In this document: in pieces, positions 16,480 through 25,111 of the stretch
Layout of the letters: every line of letters starts with the position of its first letter
How positions within the stretch are numbered: position 1 is the stretch's first letter
From: Haloparvum sedimenti
GTDB lineage: Archaea > Halobacteriota > Halobacteria > Halobacteriales > Haloferacaceae
DNA: 52,288 bases
Assembly (NCBI RefSeq): GCF_001462205.1
Contig: NZ_LKIR01000119.1
Span: forward strand, 1 to 52,288
Direction: 5' to 3'
Translations under genes and position numbers: made by a program
The notes under the pieces: generated by a model
The model's input: the letters and a program-made list of their open reading frames with translations, nothing else
Databases searched by the model: none
What the model was told of the DNA's origin: nothing

Positions 16480-16929
16480 ATGACCTCCATCACGCTCGTC
16501 GGGACGCGGCTCGCGGACGTCGGTCGGGAGTTCGTCTACGGCGGCGAGGCGCCGGGCTGTGAGGGCTGTCCGTACCGGAGCCAGTGTCTCAACCTCTCGG
16601 AGGGAACGCGCTACCGGATCACGGGCGTGCGCGACAACGCACAGACGCTGGAGTGTGCCGTCCACGACGCCGGCGTCCGCGCGGTCGAGGTCGAACCCAC
16701 CTCCGTGCCCGCGAACGTCCCGTCGCGCGAGGCGTACGCCGGGAGCAAGACCTCGCTGGCCGGTCCCTGCCCCCACACCGAGTGTCCGAGCCACCAGTAC
16801 TGCGTCCCCGAGGGCGCGGACTTCGACGAGGACCGGAAGGTGAAGCAGGTGCTCGGCGAACCGCCACACGACACCTGCTACCTCGACCGCGACCTGACGC
16901 TGGTGGAGTTCGCGCCCGAGGAGGAGTAG
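16480..16929 (+). CDS. UPF0179 family Cys-rich protein
   Basis: A 149-residue archaeal UPF0179 protein. Eight cysteines are visible (27, 30, 36, 59, 97, 102, 108, 133) in clusters CEGCPYRSQC and CPHTECPSHQYC, which suggests two metal or Fe-S sites. Known family features are the opening ITLVGTRLADVGREFVY and the CYLDRDLTLVEF end. Function is unknown. The ATG at 16480 follows CTTAAC, about 30 bp upstream, which fits a haloarchaeal promoter. The gene is divergent from tmcA. Confidence 0.88.
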   Translation: MTSITLVGTRLADVGREFVYGGEAPGCEGCPYRSQCLNLSEGTRYRITGVRDNAQTLECAVHDAGVRAVEVEPTSVPANVPSREAYAGSKTSLAGPCPHTECPSHQYCVPEGADFDEDRKVKQVLGEPPHDTCYLDRDLTLVEFAPEEE

Positions 16930-17182
16930 CCGTTCGCGGCGGCGGTCGGTAGGCCGCCGTTTCGCCGGGTTTCCGAGGAGCTCTTCCCCCATCGCTCCGG
17001 ACGGCGTGCACCCGGCGATGTCCGATACGGACGCACTACCCGGACGGAAGCCCGCCCGATAGGGACCCACGCGGAACTCACTGTGCCCCCGCCGAGCGTC
17101 GCGAAACGACGTGCCTCGTGGGGGATCTGAAGAACGGTGTATGCGGGTAATAACAATCCGTTCAGGCGACGGACACCACTCA

Positions 17183-17959
17183 ATGAGTTCCAAAGCGACG
17201 GAAACGAGTGTGACGACGGCCGACGCGGTCGCGCTTCAAGCCGGCGTGCCGGAGTATCTGCAGGAGACAGTCGCGGGGATCGTCGCTTTCCTCCCCCGCC
17301 TGGTCGGCGCGATCGTCATTTTGGCCATCGGCTGGGCCGTGGGTCGGCTCGTCGCCGGCGCCGTCCGCCGTCTCGCGGACAGGACGAACGTCGACCGACT
17401 CGTCATGAACACGCCGCTCGGCGGTGCGCTGGGTGGGACCGAGAAGGCGGTTTCACGGAGCCTCGGACGCGTTGCGGCCTACTTCATCTACGCGCTGGCG
17501 CTGCTCGCGGCGGCTGACGCCCTCGCCGTCGAACTCCTCTCCGAGTGGATCGCGGCCGCCATCTCGTACCTCCCGGCGTTCGTCGCCGGCGCGCTCGTCA
17601 TCGTCGTCGGCTTCGTCCTCGCCGACTTCCTCGCCGACGTGGTCGCTCACACCGAGACGGTCACGGACACCGGATACACCGACGTGTTCGCGGACGGACT
17701 GCGCGTCTTCCTCTACTTCGTCGCGACCGTCATCGGCTTGGGCACGATGGGCGTCGACGTCCGGATCCTCAACACGTTCGCACAGGCCGCGGCGTGGGGA
17801 GTGGCCGCGGGCGCGGCGCTCGCCGTCGGCATCGCGTTCGGACTCGGCGGCCGGGACTACGTCGCCGCCAACATCGGCGAGTGGCTCCCCGGTCGGTCGC
17901 CGAGCCCCGGATCGACGCCGATGGGCCAGCCCGACGGGGGCGAGGAGTCGGCCGAGTGA
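17183..17959 (+). CDS. Mechanosensitive-channel-like membrane protein (MscS/TM_helix family)
   Basis: A 258-residue membrane protein with five or so hydrophobic segments and the conserved TM-helix repeat seen in small haloarchaeal MscS-like proteins: VGAIVILAIGWAVGRLVAG, then LPAFVAGALVIVVGFVLADF, and a final GVAAGAALAVGIAFGLGGRD resembling the MscS pore helix (Ala/Gly pattern, GLGGRD). The cytoplasmic MscS beta and alpha/beta domains are missing, so the protein ends shortly after the putative pore. Channel function in osmotic protection is therefore only inferred. The ATG at 17183 is chosen; an in-frame ATG at 17141 exists. It converges on the next gene. Confidence 0.75.
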   Translation: MSSKATETSVTTADAVALQAGVPEYLQETVAGIVAFLPRLVGAIVILAIGWAVGRLVAGAVRRLADRTNVDRLVMNTPLGGALGGTEKAVSRSLGRVAAYFIYALALLAAADALAVELLSEWIAAAISYLPAFVAGALVIVVGFVLADFLADVVAHTETVTDTGYTDVFADGLRVFLYFVATVIGLGTMGVDVRILNTFAQAAAWGVAAGAALAVGIAFGLGGRDYVAANIGEWLPGRSPSPGSTPMGQPDGGEESAE

Positions 17960-18037
17960 CCCGCACCGTCCGGTGATTGGTTCACTCCGGCCAGAGGTCC
18001 GTCCCCAATAGCCGGTTGGAAGGTCGGAAGTGGGCCG

Positions 18038-18850
18038 TCACGTGCCGGCCGGGATCGAGAGCCGCCGGTAGACGGCGACCGAGAAGATCCCGAGGAAGGC
18101 CCCGACGACTCCGGTCGCGGCGACCGCGAGGACCGCGACCGCGACGACCGCGGCGATCGGGACGTCAATACCGGCGCCCGCGGTCGCTCCCGGCGTCGTC
18201 AGCAGGGACAGGACGCCGAACAGGAGGCCGACCCCGCCCCCGACGACGCCGCTGAGGAGCATGTAGCCGAACGTTGCGAGGGGGTTGTGCCGGACGCGGG
18301 CCGCGCTCCGTTTCAGGCCGTCGACCGCCCCGAGGTCGTCGAGGACGATGGCGTGGCCGTAGAACTGCAGGAAGAACGCGACCAGCAGGTACACGAGGAA
18401 CCCGGCCGCGACGATTCCGAGGATCGCCAGCACGCCGATCCCGCCGGCGCCGGAGGAACCGCCCTGCGCCATCGCGAGCACGCCGGTTCCGACGAAGGCG
18501 CTCGCGACGACGGTGACGATGCCCAGCGCGAGGTTGATCCCGAGCAGGGCGAGGTACGCGCCGAAGATGGAGAGGTAGTTCGACTTTCCGGCGTCGAGGA
18601 ACGTGTCCAGCGACGTCCGGCCGTCGAGCGCCTCGTCTGCCATCGCGACGATGCCGCCCTGGAAGAACGGGACGACGAAGACGATCCCGACCGAGACGAC
18701 GAGCGAGGCCACCGCCCCGAGGAGCGGGTTCACCGCCTGCAGGGCGAGCTGTGGAAGCTGCAGCGCCGCGAGCAGGATCACGGGGATCAGTACGACCGGA
18801 TTTCGGAGGAGAGCGCTCGGGCTCTCGCGGAGGGCATCGAAAACCGCCAT
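18038..18850 (-). CDS. Polytopic membrane protein of a haloarchaeal family
   Basis: A 270-residue protein with about six hydrophobic segments, starting MAVFDALRESPSALLRNPVV. The pattern of an N-terminal amphipathic segment, a conserved FQGGIVAMADEALDG-TSLDTFLDAGK loop, and a later HAIVLDDLGAVDGLKRSA loop resembles the membrane domains called DUF7544/DUF7847-like or glycerophosphodiester phosphodiesterase membrane regions in haloarchaea; I cannot fix the exact family. No catalytic residues are apparent. The start at 18850 is well placed, and the following gene on the same strand (DUF2342) ends 146 bp upstream. Confidence 0.6.
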   Translation of the reverse strand: MAVFDALRESPSALLRNPVVLIPVILLAALQLPQLALQAVNPLLGAVASLVVSVGIVFVVPFFQGGIVAMADEALDGRTSLDTFLDAGKSNYLSIFGAYLALLGINLALGIVTVVASAFVGTGVLAMAQGGSSGAGGIGVLAILGIVAAGFLVYLLVAFFLQFYGHAIVLDDLGAVDGLKRSAARVRHNPLATFGYMLLSGVVGGGVGLLFGVLSLLTTPGATAGAGIDVPIAAVVAVAVLAVAATGVVGAFLGIFSVAVYRRLSIPAGT

Positions 18851-18996
18851 GGAGACGCGTCAGCGTACTCATACAAAAGGATGGGTAGTAGGGAGTCCCG
18901 AACAGACCGACCGGTGTCGAACGTGAAGCGACGAGACGGGACCTCGGACGGTCCGTTACCGGGACCGGGAGTGCGACGCCCTCAAACCCGGTCCGA

Positions 18997-19956
18997 TCAG
19001 GGGTCGACGCGCAGCAGCCACGTCTCGGGATGATCGAGTTCGGCGTCGGTCGGGAGGTTCTCGGGGCGCTCCCACACCGCACCGGCCGCGGCGAGACTCC
19101 GGCGCTCCGCGACCGCCTCGAAGAAGGCGGCACCGCGCTCGTACTGCCGGCGCTTCAGCCCGAGTCCGAGCAGTCGCCGGACGAGCTTCGAGACCGGGCT
19201 CCCGCCCTGCCGGCGGGCATCGAGCTTGCGCCGGAGGTCCGCGTACTCGTCGTCGAACGCGTGGTCCATCAGGAGCTCCGCGTACCCCTCCACCGCGGTC
19301 ATCGCGGCGTCGAGCTCGCGGAACGCCTCTCGGTCGAGCGCGCCGTCGGTGAGCGCGAGCACGCCCTCCTCCATGCGGGTTTCGAGGTATTCGGGGAGCC
19401 ACGGCGCGGCGCCGAACTCCGCGGCGTGGGTCACCTCGTGGAACGCGATCCAGCGCCGGAAGCGGGGGTAGTCCACGTCGAGTTCCGCGGCCGCGTTCGC
19501 GATGTTCGGGTGGACGAAGTAGAGCCCGTGGGCGGCGTCGGGGTCGTCCGCCAGCAGCAGGGGGTCGTACTGGCCGAGGACGTTTCTGCCGAGGAAGCCG
19601 AGCATCACCGCCATGGTCCCGGTGTTGGCGACGCGGGAGGCGTCCGGGAGCAGGGGTGCGGCGCGGTCCTCTAGCGGTTCCATCACCGCGCGGAACGTCT
19701 CGAGGTTGGCGTCGATCCAGTGGTGGCGGTTCTGGATCTCGACGGTCTCGGGCACGTCGAAGGCCACGTCCGCGGTCTCCCGAAGGCGGTCGCGGGCGTC
19801 GCGCACGTCGGTCGCGTAGCCCTCGCGCTCCGCGGGCGGGAGGTCAAGCGTCCCCGGGTCGGTGCCGGCCTTCGCGGCCTCCGCCGCCCGGTCCCAGTCG
19901 ACGACGCCGTCGCCGGAGGCGGCCGTCACCGCGCGGACGCTCCGAAACAGGTTCAT
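18997..19956 (-). CDS. Zinc-dependent metalloprotease-like protein, DUF2342 (F420-associated) family
   Basis: A 319-residue soluble protein with the zincin motif HEVTH at 173-177 in IAFHEVTHAAEF and a downstream EGYAELL that could give the third ligand (Glu). The arrangement matches DUF2342, a family found in actinobacteria and haloarchaea and named in databases as coenzyme-F420-biosynthesis-associated because of co-occurrence with F420. The substrate is unknown. Its presence in the same 52 kb as cofD fits that association but is not adjacent. The start at 19956 precedes a clear MNLFRSVRAV. Confidence 0.82.
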   Translation of the reverse strand: MNLFRSVRAVTAASGDGVVDWDRAAEAAKAGTDPGTLDLPPAEREGYATDVRDARDRLRETADVAFDVPETVEIQNRHHWIDANLETFRAVMEPLEDRAAPLLPDASRVANTGTMAVMLGFLGRNVLGQYDPLLLADDPDAAHGLYFVHPNIANAAAELDVDYPRFRRWIAFHEVTHAAEFGAAPWLPEYLETRMEEGVLALTDGALDREAFRELDAAMTAVEGYAELLMDHAFDDEYADLRRKLDARRQGGSPVSKLVRRLLGLGLKRRQYERGAAFFEAVAERRSLAAAGAVWERPENLPTDAELDHPETWLLRVDP

Positions 19957-20028
19957 GGAGGGAGTCGGGCCGCACGACGCAAAGCCCTTGTGTCGCGGTG
20001 CAGTCGCGGCGCGGTCGGCGGGCGCGCC

Positions 20029-20361
20029 TCAGTCGACCAGTTCCTCGACCTCGTCCTCGATCTCCTCGAGGTCCTCGAACTCGCCGCCGCCGAGGAGCTT
20101 CCACGCGGCCACCGCCAGCGCGGCGAGGAGGCCGAGAACGAGCGCGGCCTTGCCGAGTTTGCAGGCCGGACAGTCGCACCCGTCCGAGCACATCGGACAC
20201 GGGCAGGACCGCGTCGCGGCGTCCGAGCCGGCGGTCGATTCGGCCTCGTGGGTCCCATCCGCGGCGTCGGCGGTCGACCCCGCGCCGAGCGACTTCGGTC
20301 CGATCTGCACGTCGCCGTCGCCGAGCCTGATCTGCAACAGCGTGAAGGATTTGTCGGCCAT
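20029..20361 (-). CDS. Small Cys-rich single-pass membrane protein, unknown
   Basis: A 110-residue protein that I do not recognise. The N-terminal 35 residues (MADKSFTLLQIRLGDGDVQI) look folded and conserved. A Ser/Ala/Asp-rich linker leads to a dense cysteine cluster, CPCPMCSDGCDCPACK, with seven or so cysteines that could bind zinc or Fe-S. One membrane helix follows (AALVLGLLAALAVAAWKLL), and the tail is acidic (FEDLEEIEDEVEELVD). The ATG at 20361 is preferred over a longer in-frame reading that lacks this opening. The gene lies 72 bp from the metalloprotease gene on the same strand and is divergent from the M42 peptidase. Confidence 0.7.
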   Translation of the reverse strand: MADKSFTLLQIRLGDGDVQIGPKSLGAGSTADAADGTHEAESTAGSDAATRSCPCPMCSDGCDCPACKLGKAALVLGLLAALAVAAWKLLGGGEFEDLEEIEDEVEELVD

Positions 20362-20513
20362 GTGCAGTGTTTCGCCCGGCGCGGGCTTAACGGTGCTGGC
20401 GAGACGCCGCGACGCGAACCGGCGTGCCACTGCTGCCGGGACGGGACGGAATGCGGCTCCCCCGTCCGGAGCCGAGCGCCGGCTTCATTGCGCCCGCGTT
20501 CGAGCCCCTGGGC

Positions 20514-21578
20514 ATGCACGAGTCACGGCGTGAGTTCCTCACCGACCTGCTGGAGACGCCGAGCCCCTCCGGCTTCGAGACCGCCGGCCAGCGCGTCTGG
20601 ACGGCGTACGTCCGCGAGTTCGCGGACGAGGTGGAGACCGACGCCTACGGCAACGCGGTCGCGGTCCACGAGGGGTCCGGCGAGGGGCCGACGCTGGCGT
20701 TCACCGGCCACGCGGACGAGATCGGGTTCATCGTCCGTGACGTGACGGAGGACGGGTTCCTCCGGATCGCGCCGGTCGGCGGGAGCGACCGCACCGTCTC
20801 GAAGGGCCAGCACGTCACCGTCCACGCCGACGAGCCGGTCCAGGGCGTGGTCGGGCAGACCGCGATCCACCTCCGGGACCCGAGCGAGGACGAGTTCGAG
20901 GACATCAGCGCGCAGTTCGTCGACGTGGGCGCCGACAGCGACGAGGACGCGCGCGAACTCGTGGAGGTCGGCGACCCCGTCACCTTCTCGACGACCGTGC
21001 AGGACCTCGCCGGCGACCGCATCGCCGCGCGCGGGATCGACAACCGGACGGGGACGTGGACCGCCGCGGAGGCCCTCCGGCGCGCGAGCGAGGCCGACGC
21101 CGACGCGACCGTCTACGCCGTCTCCACCGTACAGGAGGAGGTCGGCCTCAACGGGGCGCGGATGGTCGGCTTCGACCGCGAGGAGGTGGACGCCTTCGTC
21201 GCGGTCGACGTGACCCACGCGACGGACAACCCGGACGTGGCGACGAAGCGGCGCGGCCCGGTCGAACTCGGGGAGGGGCCGGTCGTCACGCGCGGGAGCG
21301 CCAACCACCCCGAACTCGTCACCCTCGCGCGCGAGGCGGCCGAGGCGGCCGACGTGGACGTGCAGTTGCAGGCCGCGGGCACCCGGACCGGCACCGACGC
21401 GGACGCCTTTTTCACCTCGCGGTCGGGCGTCCCCTCGCTGAACGTCTCCATCCCGAACCGCTACATGCACACGCCGGTCGAAGTCGTCGACACCGGGGAC
21501 CTCGTCGCTGTCGCGGAGCTGCTGGCCGCGATGGCGGAGCGCGCCGCCGGCCGCGAAGGGTTCGCGGTCGAGGTCTGA
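20514..21578 (+). CDS. M42-family metallopeptidase / zinc amidohydrolase
   Basis: A 354-residue enzyme of the M20/M28/M42 clan. Conserved metal-site sequences are TGHADEIGF (His66, Asp68), GIDNRTGTW (bridging Asp), VQEEVGLNGA (catalytic Glu and metal Glu), VAVDVTHATDNPD (Asp) and the C-terminal NRYMHTPVEVV (His). Likely an aminopeptidase of the M42 group, though related LysW-peptide hydrolases share this signature. The family needs two zinc or cobalt ions. The ATG at 20514 is chosen over an upstream in-frame codon. The stop is 3 bp before the glycosyltransferase start, so the two are likely one transcript. Confidence 0.85.
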   Translation: MHESRREFLTDLLETPSPSGFETAGQRVWTAYVREFADEVETDAYGNAVAVHEGSGEGPTLAFTGHADEIGFIVRDVTEDGFLRIAPVGGSDRTVSKGQHVTVHADEPVQGVVGQTAIHLRDPSEDEFEDISAQFVDVGADSDEDARELVEVGDPVTFSTTVQDLAGDRIAARGIDNRTGTWTAAEALRRASEADADATVYAVSTVQEEVGLNGARMVGFDREEVDAFVAVDVTHATDNPDVATKRRGPVELGEGPVVTRGSANHPELVTLAREAAEAADVDVQLQAAGTRTGTDADAFFTSRSGVPSLNVSIPNRYMHTPVEVVDTGDLVAVAELLAAMAERAAGREGFAVEV

Positions 21579-21581
21579 GCC

Positions 21582-22541
21582 GTGCCCAGTGCCTCTGCCG
21601 ACGGACCGCCCGCGAGCGTAATCCTCCCGACCGTCCGGTGGACCGACGCCTGCGATCAGGTGGCCACGCAGCTCCGCCCGGACGACGAGCTACTGATCGT
21701 CTGCGACGACGCGTCCGACCCCGTGGCGGCCCGTCGAGACGACGGATCCCTCCCAGATGGCGTCCGCATCGTGCTGGCGGGCGAACCCGAGGGGTGTTCC
21801 GGGAAGGCCAACGCCATCGCGGTGGGGATGGAAGCGGCGACCCACGACCGGATCGTCTGGACGGACGACGACTTCGACCACCCGCCGGCGTGGCTCCCAA
21901 CGCTGCTGGACGACTACGAGGCGCGGGGGGCGACCACAGAAGTCCCGTTCTTCGCGGGGAAGGACCCGTTCTCGACGTTCCTCGAGCCGATGAACGCGCT
22001 CGGCGGGTCGCTGTCGGTGCGGGCGGGCGGCATCGCGTGGGCGGGCGCCGTCGTCTTCGACCGCGCGGACCTCGACGAGGCCGCGTTCCACCGGGACCTG
22101 CGCTCGGCCGTGAGCGACGACGGGACGCTGAGCGAGCACGTGGACGTGACGCCCGTGGGACGGACGCGGCGCGTCTCCGCCGGCGGGAACCTGCGGGCGA
22201 CGCTGGAGCGGCACGTCCGCTTCGTGAAGATCGTCCGCTTTCACGACCCGCGCGGGATGGTCGGGTCGACCGCGCTCGCCGCGGTCGGGGCCGCGGCCGG
22301 CGTCGCGTTCCCGCTCCCGACGCTGCTGGTCGCCACGCTCCTGATGGTCGGCGTGTACGCGGTCCTCGGCGTCCGGCGCTGGACCGCGCTGCTGGCGTAT
22401 CCCGCGATGCTCGCCGCGCCGCTCCTGCTCGCGTACGGCCTCGGACGGCGGACGTTCGTGTGGGGCGGCCGCCGGTACCGCTGGCGGGCGCGGGACGACG
22501 TGAGGGTCGTCGACCGTGGACCGCAGGATGGCGACAGATAA
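21582..22541 (+). CDS. Family 2 glycosyltransferase with C-terminal membrane helices
   Basis: A 319-residue membrane-associated GT2 enzyme. The A-type fold shows PTVRWTDAC early, DDASD near residue 46, GKANAIAVG, and the metal-binding WTDDDFDHP. A region resembling ceramide-glucosyltransferase-like enzymes (AGGIAWAGAVVFDRADL) follows, and the C-terminal 100 residues hold two or three hydrophobic segments. It probably transfers a sugar to a lipid or lipid-linked acceptor at the inner face of the membrane. The GTG start at 21582 comes 3 bp after the M42 peptidase stop. Nothing nearby identifies the acceptor. Confidence 0.82.
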   Translation: MPSASADGPPASVILPTVRWTDACDQVATQLRPDDELLIVCDDASDPVAARRDDGSLPDGVRIVLAGEPEGCSGKANAIAVGMEAATHDRIVWTDDDFDHPPAWLPTLLDDYEARGATTEVPFFAGKDPFSTFLEPMNALGGSLSVRAGGIAWAGAVVFDRADLDEAAFHRDLRSAVSDDGTLSEHVDVTPVGRTRRVSAGGNLRATLERHVRFVKIVRFHDPRGMVGSTALAAVGAAAGVAFPLPTLLVATLLMVGVYAVLGVRRWTALLAYPAMLAAPLLLAYGLGRRTFVWGGRRYRWRARDDVRVVDRGPQDGDR

Positions 22542-22629
22542 CCACGTCTGTGCATATCTGTGGTCGAGGGAAGGAGCAAAGGGACCACGAACAAGAGGGT
22601 TTTTACCGATTCCCGACCCAGCCTCGCGC

Positions 22630-24129
22630 ATGGAACCCCGAGGGGTCGAGGCGGGCGACGAACCGCGCGAGAAGTGCGGCGTCGTCGGCGTCTCGCTCGC
22701 CGAGCGGGAGGCGGCCAGACCGTTGTACTACGCGCTGTACGCGCTCCAGCACCGCGGCCAGGAGTCGGCCGGCATCGTCACGCACGACGGCTTCCAGCAG
22801 CACGGCCACGTCGAGCGCGGCCTGGTCGGCGACGCCTTCGACGAGTCGGACCTCGAGTCGCTCAGCGGCTCGACCGGTATCGGGCACGTCCGCTACCCGA
22901 CCGCGGGCAGCCTGGACAAGTCCTGCGCGCAGCCGTTCTCCGTCTCGTTCAAGTCCGGCTCGCTCGGGCTCTCGCACAACGGCAACCTCGTCAACGCCGC
23001 CGAGGTGCGCGAGGAGTTGGCCGCGCTCGGGCACGCGTTCACGTCCGACGGCGACACCGAGGCCATCGCGCACGACCTCGCGCGCAACCTGCTCGACGAG
23101 GACCTCGTCCGCGCGGTCAAGCGCACGATGGGCCGCATCCACGGCTCCTACTCGCTGGCGATCATGCACGACGACACCGTCCTCGGCGTCCGCGACCCGA
23201 AGGGGAACCGGCCGCTGTGTCTCGGCGAGCTGGAGGACGGCTACGTGCTCGCCTCGGAGTCGGCCGCCATCGACACGCTCGACGGCGAGCTCATCCGGGA
23301 CGTGCGACCGGGCGAACTCGTCGTCCTCGAGCCCGACGGGCAGGGCTACGACACCTATCAGCTCGTCCAGGAGGACCGCACCGCCCACTGCTTCTTCGAA
23401 CACGTCTACTTCGCGCGCCCGGACTCCGTCATCGACGACAGCCTCGTCTACGAGGTGCGTCGGGAGCTGGGTCGACACCTCTGGGCGGAGTCGGGCGTGG
23501 AGACGGACGTGGTGATGCCCGTCCCCGACTCCGGCCGCGCGTTCGCGTCCGGCTACGCGGACGCCGCCAACGAGACGACCGCGGACGGGGAGCCGCGCGG
23601 CGACGAGCCCGGCGTCGAGTTCGCGGAGGGGCTGATGAAGAACCGCTACGTCGGCCGGACGTTCATCATGCCGACGCAGGACGAGCGCGAGCGCGCCGTG
23701 CGGCTGAAGCTCAACCCGATCAAGTCGACCGTCGAGGGGAAGACGGTCACCATCATCGACGACTCCATCGTCCGCGGGACGACCTCGACACAGCTCGTGG
23801 AACTCGTCAAGGAGGCGGGCGCGGAAGAGGTTCACCTCCGGATCGGCGCGCCGCCGATAATCGCGCCCTGCTACTTCGGCATCGACATGGCGACCCGCGA
23901 GGAGCTGATCGCCGCCAACCGGTCCACGGAGGAGATCCGGGAGCTGGTCGGCGCGGACTCGCTGTCGTACCTCTCGATCGACGCCGTCGCGTCGGCGCTC
24001 GACAGCTCGCGTGCGGACCTGTGTCTCGGCTGCGTCACCGGCGAGTACCCGTTCGACGTGCCCGACGAGGCGACCGACCGCGACGTGGCCCGCCCCGTCA
24101 TCGACGCGCCGGAGTCGGCCGGGGACTGA
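22630..24129 (+). CDS. purF: Amidophosphoribosyltransferase
   Basis: A 499-residue PurF, catalysing the first committed step of purine synthesis, PRPP plus glutamine to phosphoribosylamine. The class II glutaminase domain starts with EKCGVVGV, so Cys16 would become the N-terminal nucleophile after propeptide cleavage, as in the Bacillus enzyme. HRGQESAGIV and SHNGNLVN complete that domain. The PRTase site is TIIDDSIVRGTTS. Cys254 (AHCFFEH), Cys414 (APCYFG), Cys465 and Cys468 (CLGC) match the four ligands of the [4Fe-4S] cluster in the Bacillus-type enzyme. The ATG at 22630 lies about 25 bp from a TTTTTACC promoter element. Confidence 0.96.
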   Translation: MEPRGVEAGDEPREKCGVVGVSLAEREAARPLYYALYALQHRGQESAGIVTHDGFQQHGHVERGLVGDAFDESDLESLSGSTGIGHVRYPTAGSLDKSCAQPFSVSFKSGSLGLSHNGNLVNAAEVREELAALGHAFTSDGDTEAIAHDLARNLLDEDLVRAVKRTMGRIHGSYSLAIMHDDTVLGVRDPKGNRPLCLGELEDGYVLASESAAIDTLDGELIRDVRPGELVVLEPDGQGYDTYQLVQEDRTAHCFFEHVYFARPDSVIDDSLVYEVRRELGRHLWAESGVETDVVMPVPDSGRAFASGYADAANETTADGEPRGDEPGVEFAEGLMKNRYVGRTFIMPTQDERERAVRLKLNPIKSTVEGKTVTIIDDSIVRGTTSTQLVELVKEAGAEEVHLRIGAPPIIAPCYFGIDMATREELIAANRSTEEIRELVGADSLSYLSIDAVASALDSSRADLCLGCVTGEYPFDVPDEATDRDVARPVIDAPESAGD

Positions 24130-24151
24130 CCCAGGTCACGCTGCCGGGGCG

Positions 24152-24228
24152 TTTCTGTGCCCGGTCGCGCCGCTGGAGTATTTCTGTGCCCGGTCGCGCC
24201 GCTGGAGTATTTCTGTGCCCGGTCGCGT
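24152..24228. repeat. 29-bp tandem repeat, 2.7 copies
   Basis: Units starting TTTCTGTGCCCGGTCGCGCC begin at 24152, 24181 and 24210, the last truncated. They lie just past the purF stop. The core TTCTGT-CCCGG resembles the 16-bp unit at 13905-13984, which may point to a shared origin or a simple sequence preference. There are no spacers, so this is not a CRISPR array. Confidence 0.85.
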
Positions 24229-24326
24229 GGCCGGCCGACGCGTACCGGCCGACGCCTCTCGCGGTCGCTTTTCATGCCGTGGGAACGCCCGGTCCCTTAT
24301 TGCGCCCGTCACGCGAACGTGTAGCC

Positions 24327-25022
24327 ATGAGCCGACCAGACACCGACACGCGAGTGGGGCGCCGAGGGTTCCTCCGTGCGGGCGCGGCGGGGGCCGCGGC
24401 CGCGACCGGACTGGCAGCGGGCGCCGGCACCGCCGCCGCGCAGTACGACGGCTGGTTCGAGGACGTGGACAACTACGAGGGCACCTACGACTACACCGGG
24501 CAGGACGAGGTGACCGTCGCGGTGGGCGCGGGCGGCGGCCTGCAGTTCGAGCCCGCCGCGATCCTCGTCGACCCCGGCACGACCGTCGTCTGGGAGTGGA
24601 CCGGCGAGGGCGGCGACCACAACGTCGTCACCGAGGGCGAGGGCTTCGAGTCGGAACTCACCGGCGAGGCGGGCCACACCTTCGAGCACACGTTCGACGA
24701 CGCCGAGTCGGGCGACACGTTCCTGTACTACTGCGACCCGCACCGCGCGGTCGGGATGAAGGGCGCCGTCGCGGTCGGGGAGACGGACGACGAGCTGATC
24801 GAACCGGGAAGCGGCGGCGAGGGCACCGAGTCGGGCGGCGGAGAGGGAGACGAGTCGACCGGAACCGCGACGAACGAGAGCGCCGGGGGCGCCGGCGGCG
24901 ATGGCGGAAGCGCCGCGGCGTCGCTGACAGCCGGCGACGCCGGCGTGCTGGCGGTGGCGCTCGGCTTCGCGGGCCTGCTGTTCGCGGTCGGACTCGGCAT
25001 CGTGGACATCGAACCGGAGTAG
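24327..25022 (+). CDS. Halocyanin-like blue copper protein, Tat-exported and membrane-anchored
   Basis: A 231-residue cell-surface plastocyanin/halocyanin protein. The signal has GRRGFLRAG (Arg12, Arg13), a long Ala-rich hydrophobic core and an AAAQ cleavage region around residue 39. The copper site comprises His98 (GGDHNVV), Cys136, His139 and Met144 (YYCDPHRAVGM). After the cupredoxin domain there is a Gly/Ser/Glu-rich linker (about 155-195) and a C-terminal hydrophobic segment (VLAVALGFAGLLFAVGLG), giving an anchor outside the membrane. It probably carries electrons in respiration. The ATG at 24327 has the expected spacing to the signal peptide. Confidence 0.92.
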   Translation: MSRPDTDTRVGRRGFLRAGAAGAAAATGLAAGAGTAAAQYDGWFEDVDNYEGTYDYTGQDEVTVAVGAGGGLQFEPAAILVDPGTTVVWEWTGEGGDHNVVTEGEGFESELTGEAGHTFEHTFDDAESGDTFLYYCDPHRAVGMKGAVAVGETDDELIEPGSGGEGTESGGGEGDESTGTATNESAGGAGGDGGSAAASLTAGDAGVLAVALGFAGLLFAVGLGIVDIEPE

Positions 25023-25111
25023 CGAATCGGCCCGGAGACGCACCGGTTCGAAAAAGCCCCGCCGCCGGCCCGCTCTCGGCCGCCGGCGTTCAGTAGGCGC
25101 ATTCGCCCTCT

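Noticed and set aside
12752-16483. A 1243-codon plus-strand frame opposite tmcA
   Set aside because: It is the antisense shadow of tmcA and the DUF456 gene; its translation is Arg/Val-rich low-complexity sequence with no recognisable domain.
24152-24228. Possible CRISPR array
   Set aside because: Units are directly adjacent without spacers, there are fewer than three full units, and no cas genes are present. The same holds for 13905-13984 and 5523-5592.
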